A stretch of DNA of 64,000 bases, taken from NCBI RefSeq assembly GCF_002210165.1, contig NZ_AQQP01000001.1:1-64000 (forward strand), given 5' to 3'. A model generated the notes under the pieces. The model did no database searches and was not told the origin of the DNA. It saw nothing but the letters and a program-made list of their open reading frames with translations. Made by a program: the position numbers and the translations under genes. The DNA is from Phaeobacter sp. 22II1-1F12B. Lineage in GTDB: Bacteria; Pseudomonadota; Alphaproteobacteria; Rhodobacterales; Rhodobacteraceae. Below are positions 51,264 to 60,713 of the stretch, piece after piece. Within the stretch, counting starts at the first letter, position 1, and each line of letters starts with the position of its first letter.

Positions 51264-53318
51264 CTAGGCTGAGAGCCTTGTCTGTTCTTCGTGGCTTTCG
51301 ACCGGCTTCAAGACAAGGGTGAACAGACTGCCCTTGCCCGGCGTGCTTTCCACAAAAAGGTCGCCTGATTGAGCACGCGCGAGCTTGCGCGAAATCGCCA
51401 GACCGAGCCCGGTGCCCGTTTTCGAACGTGTGAGAGAGGAATCCACCTGTTCAAATGGTTCGAAGATGCGTTGCCGGTCGGCTTCTTCGATCCCCGGGCC
51501 GGAGTCTTCGACGTTGAAACGAACTTCGCCGTCCCGTTGCGTGACCGTCAGCGCGACAAATCCGCGTTCCGTGAATTTCGCGGCATTGCCCAGCATGTTG
51601 GTCAGGATCTGCCGTGTCCGTTTACCATCGGCGAGCACTTTGCCAGCCTCGTATTCGACGACGAATTCCAGACGCTTGTCTTCCATCAGCGGGCGCATCT
51701 GCTGTTCAACCGTGGCAACGAGATCGCCGATCTTGCACTCCGTGACCTCGATATCCAGACGGCCGGACTCGATCTTGGAGAAATCGAGCATCTCATTGAT
51801 CAGCTCCAGCAGATAGCTTGCCGAGTTTGTCTGCTTGCCGGTAACCGACTTGATGTGATCTGCCAACCCGCGCATGGCCTTGCGGCATTCCTCGACATCG
51901 ACCGGATCATTCTGAAGCGCTTTTTCGAGCGCGGCATAGGCAGGCTGACGTTCGATTTCATGCGTCAGTTTGGCCAGCCCAAGCACCACCGTCAGCGGCG
52001 TGCGCAATTCATGAGACAGAGTGCTGATGAACTGCGATTTCGCCTCGTTCGCGGCCTGTGACCGTTCCACGGCATTCTTGAGCTGTGTCACATCGCTCAG
52101 GATCACAACGCTGCCGCCTTCGCTAGTCCGGCGGATCGATGCATGCACGAACATGCCATTGGAAAGACGCATATCGTTTCTCGCGTGCGGACGCGAAATT
52201 TCATCCAGCCGCGCCGAAAGCCATTCTTCCTCGTTACCAAAGGCATCGACGAACTGACCGCGTTTGACGCCCTCTTTCAGCAAGGTAGCAAGGCTTACGC
52301 CTGGCTTTGTGATTTCCGAAAGCTCGCCAAAAGCTCTTACGTAGTTCTCATTGCATTTGACCAGTTTCTGTTCCGTGTCGAACATCGCGAAACCGTCCTC
52401 CATCGCGCCGATCGCGCTCGACAGGCGGGTGCGGGCCAGACGGTGGGATCTTGAAATGTAAATGATGTAGGCTAGGATCGACAGGCAAAACAGGCCCATT
52501 AAAAAGACGATCCAACGGTCCCGGGATTGTGTCGGTGCCGTCGTGGGCCAGCCGCCACTGGGAATCGTCAGAACTTCCCACGACCCGTTTGGAAAATCGA
52601 GTTCCAGTGTGACGGGGTCCTGTTCCTGTATGCTCGGATCTCCGGCAACAACTTTCGGCTCGGCGGCCTCTTCGTCCTCGGAGAGGATCAGGAAATCGAC
52701 GGTTTCAGCCATGTCCTGAAAACCTGCGTGTTCAAGCATGTCTTCGAGCCGGACTACAATCGTGGCGACGCCCCAGAGTTGTTCGCCAGCTCCGGCGAGG
52801 GTTGCGGGAACATAAATCGGTGATCTGAAGAACATAAGATATTCGCCATCCAGCGATCTTATCGGTCCGGTCAAAACCACAGATCGTTTGGCAATTGCCT
52901 TGTTCACTTGCTCCAACAGGCCCGGCATTTCGCGATAATCGATACCCAGCACATACTGGTTTTCCTGCAGCGGGTGGACGTGACTGACCACCATGTCTCT
53001 GGCGACGGCGAAATTCAGGATATCCGGCGTGGTTTCATGCAGCCGCGACGCGGTTTGAGCGAACTCTTCCTGCGTCAGGTCGGGATTATTTCCAACGAAG
53101 GAAGAAAGCTCTTCCAGGCGGAGGATATGTTCGAAGACATAAAGCTCAAGCTCTTCGCGTACCTCGATCAGCTCAAGTGTCTCGGAAAGCCTTAGGTCTT
53201 GAAGATAGCTATGGTTGCTTAGCTTCTCGAAGTGACGACCGCCCAGAAGCAACAGGACCATAACGATGATAACAAGCGCCGTGGCGGCCTTTCGGTCGCC
53301 GGAAAACTTGTGCTTCAT
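51264..53318 (-). CDS. Sensor histidine kinase with CHASE-like periplasmic domain and PAS domain
   Basis: 684 aa from the ATG at 53318. TM1 near residues 12-30, a periplasmic CHASE-like region (about 50-260), TM2 (about 272-292), a PAS_7-like domain (about 305-410), a HisKA domain with phospho-acceptor H436 in STLSHELRTPL, and an ATPase domain with GNAAKFTERG (N box), VEDSGPG and TGTGLGLAIS (G boxes). It should autophosphorylate in response to a periplasmic signal. No receiver domain or adjacent response regulator exists, so it is an orphan. A TTG start at 53366 would add 16 residues. Confidence 0.88.
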   Translation of the reverse strand: MKHKFSGDRKAATALVIIVMVLLLLGGRHFEKLSNHSYLQDLRLSETLELIEVREELELYVFEHILRLEELSSFVGNNPDLTQEEFAQTASRLHETTPDILNFAVARDMVVSHVHPLQENQYVLGIDYREMPGLLEQVNKAIAKRSVVLTGPIRSLDGEYLMFFRSPIYVPATLAGAGEQLWGVATIVVRLEDMLEHAGFQDMAETVDFLILSEDEEAAEPKVVAGDPSIQEQDPVTLELDFPNGSWEVLTIPSGGWPTTAPTQSRDRWIVFLMGLFCLSILAYIIYISRSHRLARTRLSSAIGAMEDGFAMFDTEQKLVKCNENYVRAFGELSEITKPGVSLATLLKEGVKRGQFVDAFGNEEEWLSARLDEISRPHARNDMRLSNGMFVHASIRRTSEGGSVVILSDVTQLKNAVERSQAANEAKSQFISTLSHELRTPLTVVLGLAKLTHEIERQPAYAALEKALQNDPVDVEECRKAMRGLADHIKSVTGKQTNSASYLLELINEMLDFSKIESGRLDIEVTECKIGDLVATVEQQMRPLMEDKRLEFVVEYEAGKVLADGKRTRQILTNMLGNAAKFTERGFVALTVTQRDGEVRFNVEDSGPGIEEADRQRIFEPFEQVDSSLTRSKTGTGLGLAISRKLARAQSGDLFVESTPGKGSLFTLVLKPVESHEEQTRLSA

Positions 53319-53366
53319 AATGTAGGTTTCGTCTATCAAGTCGGTATCCGCGTCACTAACAAACAA

Positions 53367-53809
53367 CCAGCCGTTGTCTTAGACATCTGCGTTTCGCTAC
53401 ACAAGATGGCCACCTCTTGCGTGACGTCATCACGGCTTTGCTATCTATACTGTTGCTCAGAGGTTACAGCCGGTTTAAGGCGCGCTATTTTACAATGCAC
53501 AATCGTGAGATTTGAACCTTTCTGCGCCCCTCGGACACCGCCGCAAACCTGCGCCGGCGAACGGATCTGATTCGGCCCGAAACGCAGCGGGCTATGGCTC
53601 AAATCGTATTCGATGCGTGCTGAAACAGGCCTTTCAAGACGGTCATCTGCCCCACGCAACAGCCCCCGTCGCGTCATCAGGGGTACGCGCCCCAAGAGCG
53701 ATTTCGCCAGATGGATAACGTGTTCAATATCCTGAGAGCAAAGGTTGCCGAACCCGCTCTGCGCCAATAGCGTGCCTAGCAAATTTACGCTTTGCCAAAG
53801 GTTTTCAAT
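53367..53809. other. Gene-free stretch between the histidine kinase and the Sel1/DUF4189 gene
   Basis: About 440 bases without a gene I can support. Open frames on both strands lack recognisable families and ribosome sites; one minus-strand frame runs into the next gene as its shadow. The kinase-proximal part has the 8-bp palindrome TGACGTCA (53422-53429) and presumably holds the kinase promoter. Decayed coding sequence cannot be ruled out. Confidence 0.45.
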
Positions 53810-55213
53810 ATGTTCCGCTTTTCCCGCTGCGTCTTGCCTGCCGCGCTTGCTGTCGCGCTTAACGCCGGGTCCGCCCTGTCCGACCCTTTGCCTGCCGAGT
53901 GGCAAAGCCAGAGAGATCGCGGCAATGCATTGAGCGATCGCGCCTGTGCCGGGGAAAGCGCCGCCATCAATCAGGTCTGGCGAGAGCTTGATGCCGGAAA
54001 CCCGGTGATCATGAACAACATGCCGTGGTTCCTTGAAAACTGCGACACCTTTGGGTCGGTAAGCCTTGCCGAGGCGACGCGCTATCAGAAACGCGCGGCT
54101 GAAATGGGTTATCCCATCGCGATGATGGGCCATGGCGTGCGCCTTATCGAAGATGAGGTCGACAATATCCCGCAGGACCCCGAACGGGGAATCGCGATGC
54201 TGGAAGCCTCTATCGCAGCGGGATTCGGCGATGCGGCCCGCTATCTAGCCGAACAATATGCCGAAGGTGAGTTCCTTCCCAGGGACGTGGAAAAATCGCA
54301 GGAGTACCTGCGGCAGGCAGAGGCCGAGGATGTCGCAGATACCAAGCTCGCGCGGGTACGGGGCAAGATCATTCAGGCGCAGGCCGATCTTACGTTCGAA
54401 GCCGAAGAGGCAGAGCGTCGCCCGATTGCCGCGCTGGCTGTTTCGATGGTCGATGGGGCCTTTGGTTTTGCCCATGATCAGCCAAGCGAGGATGCAGCTG
54501 GGGAACGCGCTTTGGCGGAATGCGAAAGCCGCGACGGACGGGATTGCCGGTTGAAACTGCTGGGCGCAGGGCGCGGCTGCATGGCGTATCACTCTGCCGG
54601 AGGCTCGGCCACCGCGCATGGCTGGGCCATCGGGCCGACCGAAGTCTCGGTGCAGGACCGCGCCGCCCGCGAATGCCGTGAGCGTAACGATGGACAAAGC
54701 TGCGGTAACACGGCGTGGGTCTGCAATGCCCGCACGGGCGGGAACCAGCAGGTGATCCTGGACGCACCTTTGCCGGTACCGCCCGGGCCGGGCCAGTGTG
54801 GTGTAAGGTTGATACAGTTCTGTGAGAACTGGACCGGCGCGAGGTATGATAGCAGTGGCCGGCTCTGGGACCATACAGTCGTCGAGGCCCATCCTAGCGT
54901 GCGATTTACTTTACCCGATTGCAGCTCCGATTTCGATGGAGGGTCGCTTAATCTTGTCAAGGACGGCAGCGACTGGAAGTTCCCATCGAGAGCTCGGCTA
55001 TTGCCGGATGCAGAGCGCGCCCTCGCGCGACGTATGATCGAAGAATTCCGGGAACAGGTTATGGATGAATATCCGCAGTGCATAAGCCGAGGAACCCGGA
55101 TTATCATTCGTCCATATTATCTGGACGTCAAACAGATGCCTTCATCTTACTACAAGGATGCTTGGGGCGTAACCCACACATTTAAGCTCTATTATGAATT
55201 GATGGAGGAATAG
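53810..55213 (+). CDS. Secreted Sel1-repeat and DUF4189-domain protein
   Basis: 467 aa from the ATG at 53810. Signal peptide to about residue 24 (LNAGSALSDP). Residues about 80-180 carry Sel1-like repeats (ATRYQKRAAEMGYPIAM; MLEASIAAGFGDAARYLAEQYAEG). About 255-320 is a DUF4189-like cysteine-rich module (CMAYHSAGG...AARECRERN...CGNTAWVCN). The C-terminal 140 residues are unassigned, with further cysteines. It is an envelope protein that probably binds a partner through the repeats; no enzyme activity is evident. A TTG six codons upstream is a less likely start. Confidence 0.75.
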   Translation: MFRFSRCVLPAALAVALNAGSALSDPLPAEWQSQRDRGNALSDRACAGESAAINQVWRELDAGNPVIMNNMPWFLENCDTFGSVSLAEATRYQKRAAEMGYPIAMMGHGVRLIEDEVDNIPQDPERGIAMLEASIAAGFGDAARYLAEQYAEGEFLPRDVEKSQEYLRQAEAEDVADTKLARVRGKIIQAQADLTFEAEEAERRPIAALAVSMVDGAFGFAHDQPSEDAAGERALAECESRDGRDCRLKLLGAGRGCMAYHSAGGSATAHGWAIGPTEVSVQDRAARECRERNDGQSCGNTAWVCNARTGGNQQVILDAPLPVPPGPGQCGVRLIQFCENWTGARYDSSGRLWDHTVVEAHPSVRFTLPDCSSDFDGGSLNLVKDGSDWKFPSRARLLPDAERALARRMIEEFREQVMDEYPQCISRGTRIIIRPYYLDVKQMPSSYYKDAWGVTHTFKLYYELMEE

Positions 55214-55252
55214 GGCGCACCGGCCAACAGTTTGGCCCAGATATGGGTTAAG

Positions 55253-55267
55253 CGGCCGAATTGGCCG
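55253..55267. terminator. Palindrome between convergent genes, possible terminator
   Basis: CGGCC-GAATT-GGCCG forms a 5-bp stem between the stops of the Sel1/DUF4189 gene and the convergent PPC-domain gene. Partly overlapping GGCCGAC/GTCGGCC arms extend the structure. It is weak, without a T-run. Confidence 0.35.
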
Positions 55268-55278
55268 ACCCCTGACTG

Positions 55279-56160
55279 TCAGTCGGCCACAACCAGCATC
55301 TCGAATGTCACCAGAACAGCGCCGTCGCCCTTGGCCAGATCGCCTTGGTAGAGAGCCCCCTTGGGATCGACACAGGCCAGAGGCAGCCCGGTGCAGACTC
55401 CATCGCGGATCTGACACCCATCAAGCAGCAGGACTTCGGACAGGGGCGTTGCCATGGGCGATGCGTCGTGAAACCCAGCGCCGATCAGGCTGCCGAGGCC
55501 ATGGATCTGCGCATCTGGCAGACCTGCCTCGCCGCAAACAATTTCCAGCGTTCCGCGCAGGTCTTCATGCGGGCGGATTGTCAGAAGCGCAGCATTAGAC
55601 GGCGCATCTGTGGGGCGCGGTTTGGGCTGGAACAGGGGAAACTGGGTTTCAGGGTCCAGTTCCACCTCAAGCCGAGCACCAAAGATCAGCCAAGCCGAAA
55701 CTGTAATGTCATCGGCTACAATACAGAGGTCGTTTAGCAGATGACCCATGCCATCGCCGCTCCACATGGCATGGGTGTGCAGGAACCACGCGCCGTCCTT
55801 GATCCCGACAGAAGCGGTAGCATGATCAAGCGTCACGGAGTCCGCCTGATGAGTTTCGCTGTACCACGCGGCATGGACATCGTCGGCAGGACCATCGGGC
55901 ATGACGTAGGACATCTCTGACAGGGTCACGCCGTCGAGAATGACACAGGCCCCGTCGGCGCCATTTTCCTCCACCGCCTGCGCGACGGCGTCGAGAAGGG
56001 TTGCGCCCTTGCCAAGGTTCAACTGCGCATGCCGGACATGGCAAGGAACCAGCGCGTATCGCTTGGCCTGCTTTGCGCCGGGATGGGTCACCCAGTCACG
56101 GCTGTCACCTTCGGGCATCGGCAGGGCGTCCGGATTGCGCGGGGCCGGGATAGGACGCAT
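55279..56160 (-). CDS. PPC/DUF296-domain protein of the catabolic operon
   Basis: 293 aa, soluble. Two halves resemble the PPC (DUF296) domain: one around FLHTHAMWSGDGMGHLLNDL to the ELDPETQFPLFQP ending, the other in the C-terminal third. Prokaryotic PPC proteins trimerise; some bind DNA, but no catalytic role is settled. The gene follows the acyl-CoA synthetase with a 3-bp gap and so belongs to the IclR-thiolase-synthetase operon. An enzymatic or regulatory function in that pathway is possible. The domain call is from pattern memory. Confidence 0.65.
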   Translation of the reverse strand: MRPIPAPRNPDALPMPEGDSRDWVTHPGAKQAKRYALVPCHVRHAQLNLGKGATLLDAVAQAVEENGADGACVILDGVTLSEMSYVMPDGPADDVHAAWYSETHQADSVTLDHATASVGIKDGAWFLHTHAMWSGDGMGHLLNDLCIVADDITVSAWLIFGARLEVELDPETQFPLFQPKPRPTDAPSNAALLTIRPHEDLRGTLEIVCGEAGLPDAQIHGLGSLIGAGFHDASPMATPLSEVLLLDGCQIRDGVCTGLPLACVDPKGALYQGDLAKGDGAVLVTFEMLVVAD

Positions 56161-56163
56161 GGC

Positions 56164-57768
56164 TCAGGCTTCCTCGGGCTGGTCAGAGGGGATGAGCCCA
56201 CGCTCGGTCAGGACCTCGCGCACCAGTTTCTTGGTGATCTTGCCATAGGCGGTCTTGGGCATCTCATCGAGGAATACGATGTCACGCGGGATCTTGTATT
56301 TCGCGACCTTGCCATCAAGGCAGCTGCGAATGGCATCTTCAGTCAGCGTTGCGCCGGGTTCGGGCACGCAGACGCACAGGCCAACCTCGCCCCAGCGGGG
56401 ATCCGGGATGCCCAGAATTGCAACTTCGGACACGCCATCGACTGTCAGCAGTATTTCCTCGATCTCGCGCGGGTAAACGTTCGACCCCCCGGAAATATAC
56501 ATGTCGGACGACCGGCCGGTGATGAAGATATAGCCCTGTTCATCCATGTGCCCCAGATCGCCGGTGCGGAACCAGCCATTGCGGAACGATTTGGCGTTGG
56601 CGCCGTCGTCATCGAAATATCCGGGGAAGACCGCCGTACCAATCACGCAGATTTCGCCGGTTTCGTTCGGGGCGCAGATGGCGCCGCTATCGTCCTGAAT
56701 CGTGACCTGAAGCCCGGTACGCTCCACCCCGCAGGTACCGGGGCGGGCTTCGGGGCTGTCCTCAAGGAAATGATCCTCGGGGCGCAGCACCGTGATCGCG
56801 CCGGTGACCTCGCCAAGGCCGTAATACTGCACCAATACCGGCCCAAGCGCCCGAAGGGCGCGCTTTTGATCGGCGCGGTACATGGGGGCGCCCGCATAGA
56901 TCACATGTCGCAGGCTGGTATGGTCGAATTTCTCGACCGAGGGATCCTCGACAAGAATTTTGACGATGGTTGGCACCGTGAACATGTTCGAAACGCGCCA
57001 TTCCTCGACCATCTGCCATGCATGGGCCGGGTCGAAACGCCCTTGCGGCAGGATCACGCTTTTGGCGCCAGCCGCGATCTGAGCCATCGCATGGGCTGCG
57101 GCCCCATGGCTGAGCGGCGCGACTACCAGTGATGCGTCGCGCGGGGACAGCCCCGGCATCAGGTCGTTCATGTGGTTCAGGATAGTGAAGGTCATTTGGC
57201 CATGGGTCAGCACGACCGCCTTCGGACGCCCGGTGGAGCCGGAGGTAAAGAACAACCAGCAGGCATCATCGCGGCTGACGTCTTCGTCCACGAAGGTCTT
57301 GCCAAGGTTGCGGTTGATCAGATCTTCATAGTCATGCGCGCCGGGCAGTTCCCCGATTGCAATGACATGATCGACGAGACCTTCGCAGGCAGCGGCGTGG
57401 CCGGGAAATCCCTGTTCGACAAACATCGCGCGGGCGCGGGATTTGCGGCACTGATAGGCGATTTCCTCGGTCCCCTGCCGGAAATTGGCAGGCGCCCAAA
57501 TCAGACCGGCTCGAAACACCGCCATCATGATTTCAAGCATCTGGTTGTTGTTGGCGGATTGCACCAGAACCGCATCGCCCTTGGACAGGCCAAGATCGTG
57601 TCTCAAACTATGGGCCAGCGCGCTGACACGGGCGTCGAACTGCCCCCACGTCCAGGTCTGACCGTCATAGACCGTGGCGACGGCATCGGGCTGCCTTTTC
57701 GCGTTCTTCGTCAGGAAATAGGCGACATTCGGAACACGGGTACTGCTGGGCCAGGGTTGTCCGCTCAT
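56164..57768 (-). CDS. Acyl-CoA synthetase (class I adenylate-forming)
   Basis: 534 aa. Phosphate-binding motif FFTSGSTGRPKAVV (about residues 170-183), then YYGLGEVTG and WFRTGDLGHMDEQGY and the C-terminal lysine region PKTAYGKITKK. It activates a carboxylic acid with ATP and CoA. The acid is unknown; sequence layout fits the medium/long-chain or aromatic acid group. It overlaps the thiolase stop by 4 bp (ATGA). Together with the thiolase it implies chain-shortening of a CoA-bound acid. Confidence 0.9.
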   Translation of the reverse strand: MSGQPWPSSTRVPNVAYFLTKNAKRQPDAVATVYDGQTWTWGQFDARVSALAHSLRHDLGLSKGDAVLVQSANNNQMLEIMMAVFRAGLIWAPANFRQGTEEIAYQCRKSRARAMFVEQGFPGHAAACEGLVDHVIAIGELPGAHDYEDLINRNLGKTFVDEDVSRDDACWLFFTSGSTGRPKAVVLTHGQMTFTILNHMNDLMPGLSPRDASLVVAPLSHGAAAHAMAQIAAGAKSVILPQGRFDPAHAWQMVEEWRVSNMFTVPTIVKILVEDPSVEKFDHTSLRHVIYAGAPMYRADQKRALRALGPVLVQYYGLGEVTGAITVLRPEDHFLEDSPEARPGTCGVERTGLQVTIQDDSGAICAPNETGEICVIGTAVFPGYFDDDGANAKSFRNGWFRTGDLGHMDEQGYIFITGRSSDMYISGGSNVYPREIEEILLTVDGVSEVAILGIPDPRWGEVGLCVCVPEPGATLTEDAIRSCLDGKVAKYKIPRDIVFLDEMPKTAYGKITKKLVREVLTERGLIPSDQPEEA

Positions 57769-58943
57769 TTCGCCCGCTCCAGAATGGAAGTGTAGTTAGC
57801 AACGGCCGCGCCACCCATGTTGAAGACGCCAGCCATTGTCGCGCCTTCCTTCTGCATCTCGCCCGCCTCGCCGGTCAGTTGCATCGCCGCCATGATATGC
57901 ATCGACACGCCGGTTGCGCCCAAGGGGTGGCCGCGTGCCTTCAACCCGCCGGAGAGGTTTACCGGCAGCTTGCCATCCGCCTGAACGGTGCCTTCGCGGA
58001 TCACCCGGTGTCCCTGACCCGGTTCGGCCAGCCCCATCGCTTCGTACTCCAGCAGTTCAGCGATGGTGAAACAGTCATGGGTTTCCACCAGATCCAGATC
58101 ATCGAGCGTAATCTCGGCCTCTTCCATCGCACCCTTCCAAGCGCGGGCCGCACCGCCAAAGGAATAGGGCGACGGACGCCGCGACAGTGCCATGAAGTCG
58201 TTCGAATGGTGATAAGCGCGGAACCGCACGGCCTTGTCCATGGTCTTGGCCGTTTCGGCATCGCAGACCACCATGACGGCCGCCCCGTCGGAAATCAGCG
58301 AGCAATCCGAACGGCGCAGCGGACCCGCCACCAAGGGGTTCTTGTCGCTGACCGTGTTGCAGAATTCGAACCCGAGGTCCTTTTGCATATGTGCGACCGG
58401 GTTCTTCATCGCATTGTGGTGGTTCTTGGCCGAGATCATCGCCAGCGCTTCGGAATGATCGCCATGGGCCTGAAAATAGCTTTGCGCGATATGGCCAAAG
58501 ACACCCGCGAAACCGGGCGAGAAATGCCCCTCTTCGGCGTAGTAACTGCCTCGCAGCATAAGCGCGGCGGCCTCGGACGGCGGGATGGTCGTCATCTTTT
58601 CAACACCGACCACAAGCGCGATCTTTCCACGGCCCGACTGCACGAAATCTAGCGCCGAATACAAAGCCGCCGATCCGGTGGCGCAGGCGTTTTCGAGGCG
58701 CGAGGCGGGCACATGGGCCAGTTCAGGCACGGCCATGCCGACCAGCCCGGCCTCAAAGCTTTGCGTGACAAAGCCACTGTTGAAGGTGCCTAGGAAAATA
58801 CCGTCGACATCTTCGGCTGAGATATTCGCATCGCTCATCGCGGCCGGAACAGTGGCGGCAATCAGACTTTCGGTGTCGGGGCAATCGGCCAGGTTGCCGA
58901 ATTTCGAATGCGCCCATCCAATCACACAAGGTTGGTCTGTCAT
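57765..58943 (-). CDS. Thiolase of the SCPx / acetyl-CoA acetyltransferase type
   Basis: 392 aa from the ATG at 58943 (AAGGAGAC before it). Nucleophile C87 in ENACATGSAA; the VETHDCFTIAE motif and the C-terminal GHPLGATG with the second catalytic His are present. The VETHDCF form is typical of SCPx-like thiolases used in sterol side-chain and branched or aryl acid breakdown. It cleaves 3-ketoacyl-CoA. Its frame continues upstream into iclR as a shadow. It is 11 bp downstream of iclR. Confidence 0.9.
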   Translation of the reverse strand: MTDQPCVIGWAHSKFGNLADCPDTESLIAATVPAAMSDANISAEDVDGIFLGTFNSGFVTQSFEAGLVGMAVPELAHVPASRLENACATGSAALYSALDFVQSGRGKIALVVGVEKMTTIPPSEAAALMLRGSYYAEEGHFSPGFAGVFGHIAQSYFQAHGDHSEALAMISAKNHHNAMKNPVAHMQKDLGFEFCNTVSDKNPLVAGPLRRSDCSLISDGAAVMVVCDAETAKTMDKAVRFRAYHHSNDFMALSRRPSPYSFGGAARAWKGAMEEAEITLDDLDLVETHDCFTIAELLEYEAMGLAEPGQGHRVIREGTVQADGKLPVNLSGGLKARGHPLGATGVSMHIMAAMQLTGEAGEMQKEGATMAGVFNMGGAAVANYTSILERAK

Positions 58944-58954
58944 GGCGGTCTCCT

Positions 58955-59743
58955 TCAGGTGGAGTGTTGCGGTTTCAGGCGGGCCTCGACCCGCGCGACT
59001 TCGGTTTTCAACATCTCGGTGAGTTCGGGCTGGCGATCCGGGGTCATGCGGCTGTCGATCGCCGCGATGGACAGCGCCCCAAGCGCCGCACCGGAAGGCC
59101 CGCGCACCGGGACACCGATGGCCCATGAATTTGCGACATACATGCCGGGATTAAGGCTCCAGCCACGTTCGCGCGCGATGGCCAGTTCTTTCATCATAAA
59201 GTCATCGTCAAAGCCGGGGAAATGCGCGGTGCGTTCCTCTCGCGTCAGGTCAAGAACCTCCATCGCCTCATCCTCGGGCAGGGCAGAAAGGATTGCCATT
59301 GCGCCCGCGCCAACACCCAGAGGATGACGCGCACCCGGCTGGAGGACATGGGTTCGAATCGGAAAGCTGCCTTCTTCGCGGTGCAGGCAGACCGAATGCG
59401 ACCCTCGCCGGAACGAGACAAAGCTGCTGTCGCCACTGAGATCGGCCAGCCGGATCAGGCTGTCCATCGACACATCCAGAAGATTGTGCCGACGCGCCGC
59501 GCTGGCCCCGGCGATCACGCATTCGGGGCCGGGAAAGTATCCGCCTTCGGCACTTTGCTCGACATACCCCGAACGGATCAGCGCAAGAAGGATACGGCGG
59601 ACAGTGGGTCGGGACAGCCCGGTTTCGCGGGTCAGAACCGGCATCGGAACCTCGCCCCCACCATGAGAGGAGATCAGCGATAACAGCATCAATGCACGAT
59701 CGATGCTTTGACTTCCACCAGCAGATTTTTCACTAGTATCCAT
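58955..59743 (-). CDS. IclR-family transcriptional regulator
   Basis: 262 aa from the ATG at 59743 (GGGAGGATG before it). N-terminal winged helix (about residues 15-75; LTRETGLSRPTVRRILLALI) and the C-terminal IclR effector domain. It is the first gene of the minus-strand operon and divergent from the SDR-TRAP operon. Two near-identical 20-bp palindromes, one across its own start and one 42 bp before the SDR gene, are the likely binding sites. The inducer is probably the transported acid or its CoA derivative. An in-frame start at 59944 is unsupported. Confidence 0.9.
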   Translation of the reverse strand: MDTSEKSAGGSQSIDRALMLLSLISSHGGGEVPMPVLTRETGLSRPTVRRILLALIRSGYVEQSAEGGYFPGPECVIAGASAARRHNLLDVSMDSLIRLADLSGDSSFVSFRRGSHSVCLHREEGSFPIRTHVLQPGARHPLGVGAGAMAILSALPEDEAMEVLDLTREERTAHFPGFDDDFMMKELAIARERGWSLNPGMYVANSWAIGVPVRGPSGAALGALSIAAIDSRMTPDRQPELTEMLKTEVARVEARLKPQHST

Positions 59744-59754
59744 AATATGGACAT
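59735..59754 (-). promoter_or_regulatory. IclR operator 1, over the iclR start codon
   Basis: On the minus strand ATGTCCATATTATGGATACT, containing the perfect 13-mer palindrome TCCATAATATGGA (59739-59751). It matches operator 2 in 16 of 20 positions. The iclR ATG lies inside it, so binding should repress the regulator's own operon. Confidence 0.65.
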
Positions 59755-59876
59755 CCTCCCGGAAACATTTATGACGACGAGAATCGATAAACTCAAGGAA
59801 AAACTCATACTGCGCTGCGGCGAAAAAACGGGGTTTACAGGTGATGGGTGTCGAAACTATCGTAACGTCGAAGCAG

Positions 59877-59896
59877 ATGTCCACATAGTGGATAAT
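59877..59896 (+). promoter_or_regulatory. IclR operator 2, upstream of the SDR-TRAP operon
   Basis: ATGTCCACATAGTGGATAAT contains TCCAC-ATA-GTGGA (59880-59892) and matches operator 1 in 16 of 20 positions. It ends 41 bp before the SDR ATG, a good position for control of the transport operon. Confidence 0.65.
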
Positions 59897-59937
59897 TGAA
59901 TCGCCAGATTCGCCAGCAGAGGGGGGGCTGTTTGGAT

Positions 59938-60651
59938 ATGACAAAAGGCACAGCCATTGTAACCGGCGGCGCAGGAACGCTGGGCCTTGCCATCGGCGAG
60001 TCTCTGCTTGCAGACGGATGGCCCGTTCTGCTGGTCGATCTGTCCGAGAATGTCGTCGCAGCCGCCGACAAGATCGGTGCGCGCGGCGCTCAGGTCGATC
60101 TGACCGACGCCAATGCCCGGGCGCAGATGATTGATGCCGAAAGCCGTATTGGCGCGTTGATAAATTGCGCGGGCATCGGACGGGTGGTTCCCTTCTTTGA
60201 AACGGACGAGGCGCTGTGGGATGCCATGCTGCACGTAAACCTCACGGTGCCCATGCGTCTGTCGCAAGCCGTCGCGCGCCATATGGCCCAAGCCGAAGGC
60301 GGAAATATCGTCAATATCGCCTCTGTATCCGGTCAACAGGCCAGCCGCGGCCGATCTGCTTACGGCACGTCAAAGGCCGGGCTGATCCATCTCACAAAGC
60401 AGATGGCCGTCGAGCTGGCCGAACACGGCATTCGCTGCAATGCCGTGGCCCCCGGCCCTGTCGAAGGGCCACTGGCAAAGCATCATCCGCCGGAACAGCG
60501 CCAGCGATACCTCGAGACGATCCCGCAGGGACGCTATGCCGAGGCGCCGGAAATAGCCGAGGCCGTAAGGTTCCTCGTCTCGCCCGGCGCATCGAACATC
60601 ACCGGACATTGCCTGAACGTTGACGGGGGATGGCAGATCGCGGGGGTCTGA
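59938..60651 (+). CDS. SDR-family oxidoreductase
   Basis: 237 aa from the ATG at 59938. Cofactor motif VTGGAGTLGLAIG at residues 8-20, NCAGIG, catalytic Ser in IASVSG and YGTSK with the catalytic Tyr and Lys; the C-terminal GHCLNVDGGW is typical of classical NAD(P)-dependent SDRs. It probably oxidises or reduces a hydroxy/keto group of the substrate brought in by the TRAP system. It is the first gene of the plus-strand arm. The frame extends to 59896 through operator 2, without a ribosome site. Confidence 0.88.
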   Translation: MTKGTAIVTGGAGTLGLAIGESLLADGWPVLLVDLSENVVAAADKIGARGAQVDLTDANARAQMIDAESRIGALINCAGIGRVVPFFETDEALWDAMLHVNLTVPMRLSQAVARHMAQAEGGNIVNIASVSGQQASRGRSAYGTSKAGLIHLTKQMAVELAEHGIRCNAVAPGPVEGPLAKHHPPEQRQRYLETIPQGRYAEAPEIAEAVRFLVSPGASNITGHCLNVDGGWQIAGV

Positions 60652-60713
60652 GCCCCGCTCAATCCTAGCAAAGAAAGGCCGGCATCCAGTCGGCGAACAG
60701 TGGAGGAGAAACT

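Noticed and set aside
53441-54133. Minus-strand frame of 230 codons covering the gap before the Sel1/DUF4189 gene
   Set aside because: Half of it is the shadow of the secreted protein's N-terminus, and the rest has no ribosome site or family I can recognise; a decayed transposase was considered without evidence.
59708-59899. 63-codon plus-strand frame between iclR and the SDR gene
   Set aside because: It has no ribosome site, overlaps both operators and the iclR start, and shows no recognisable product.
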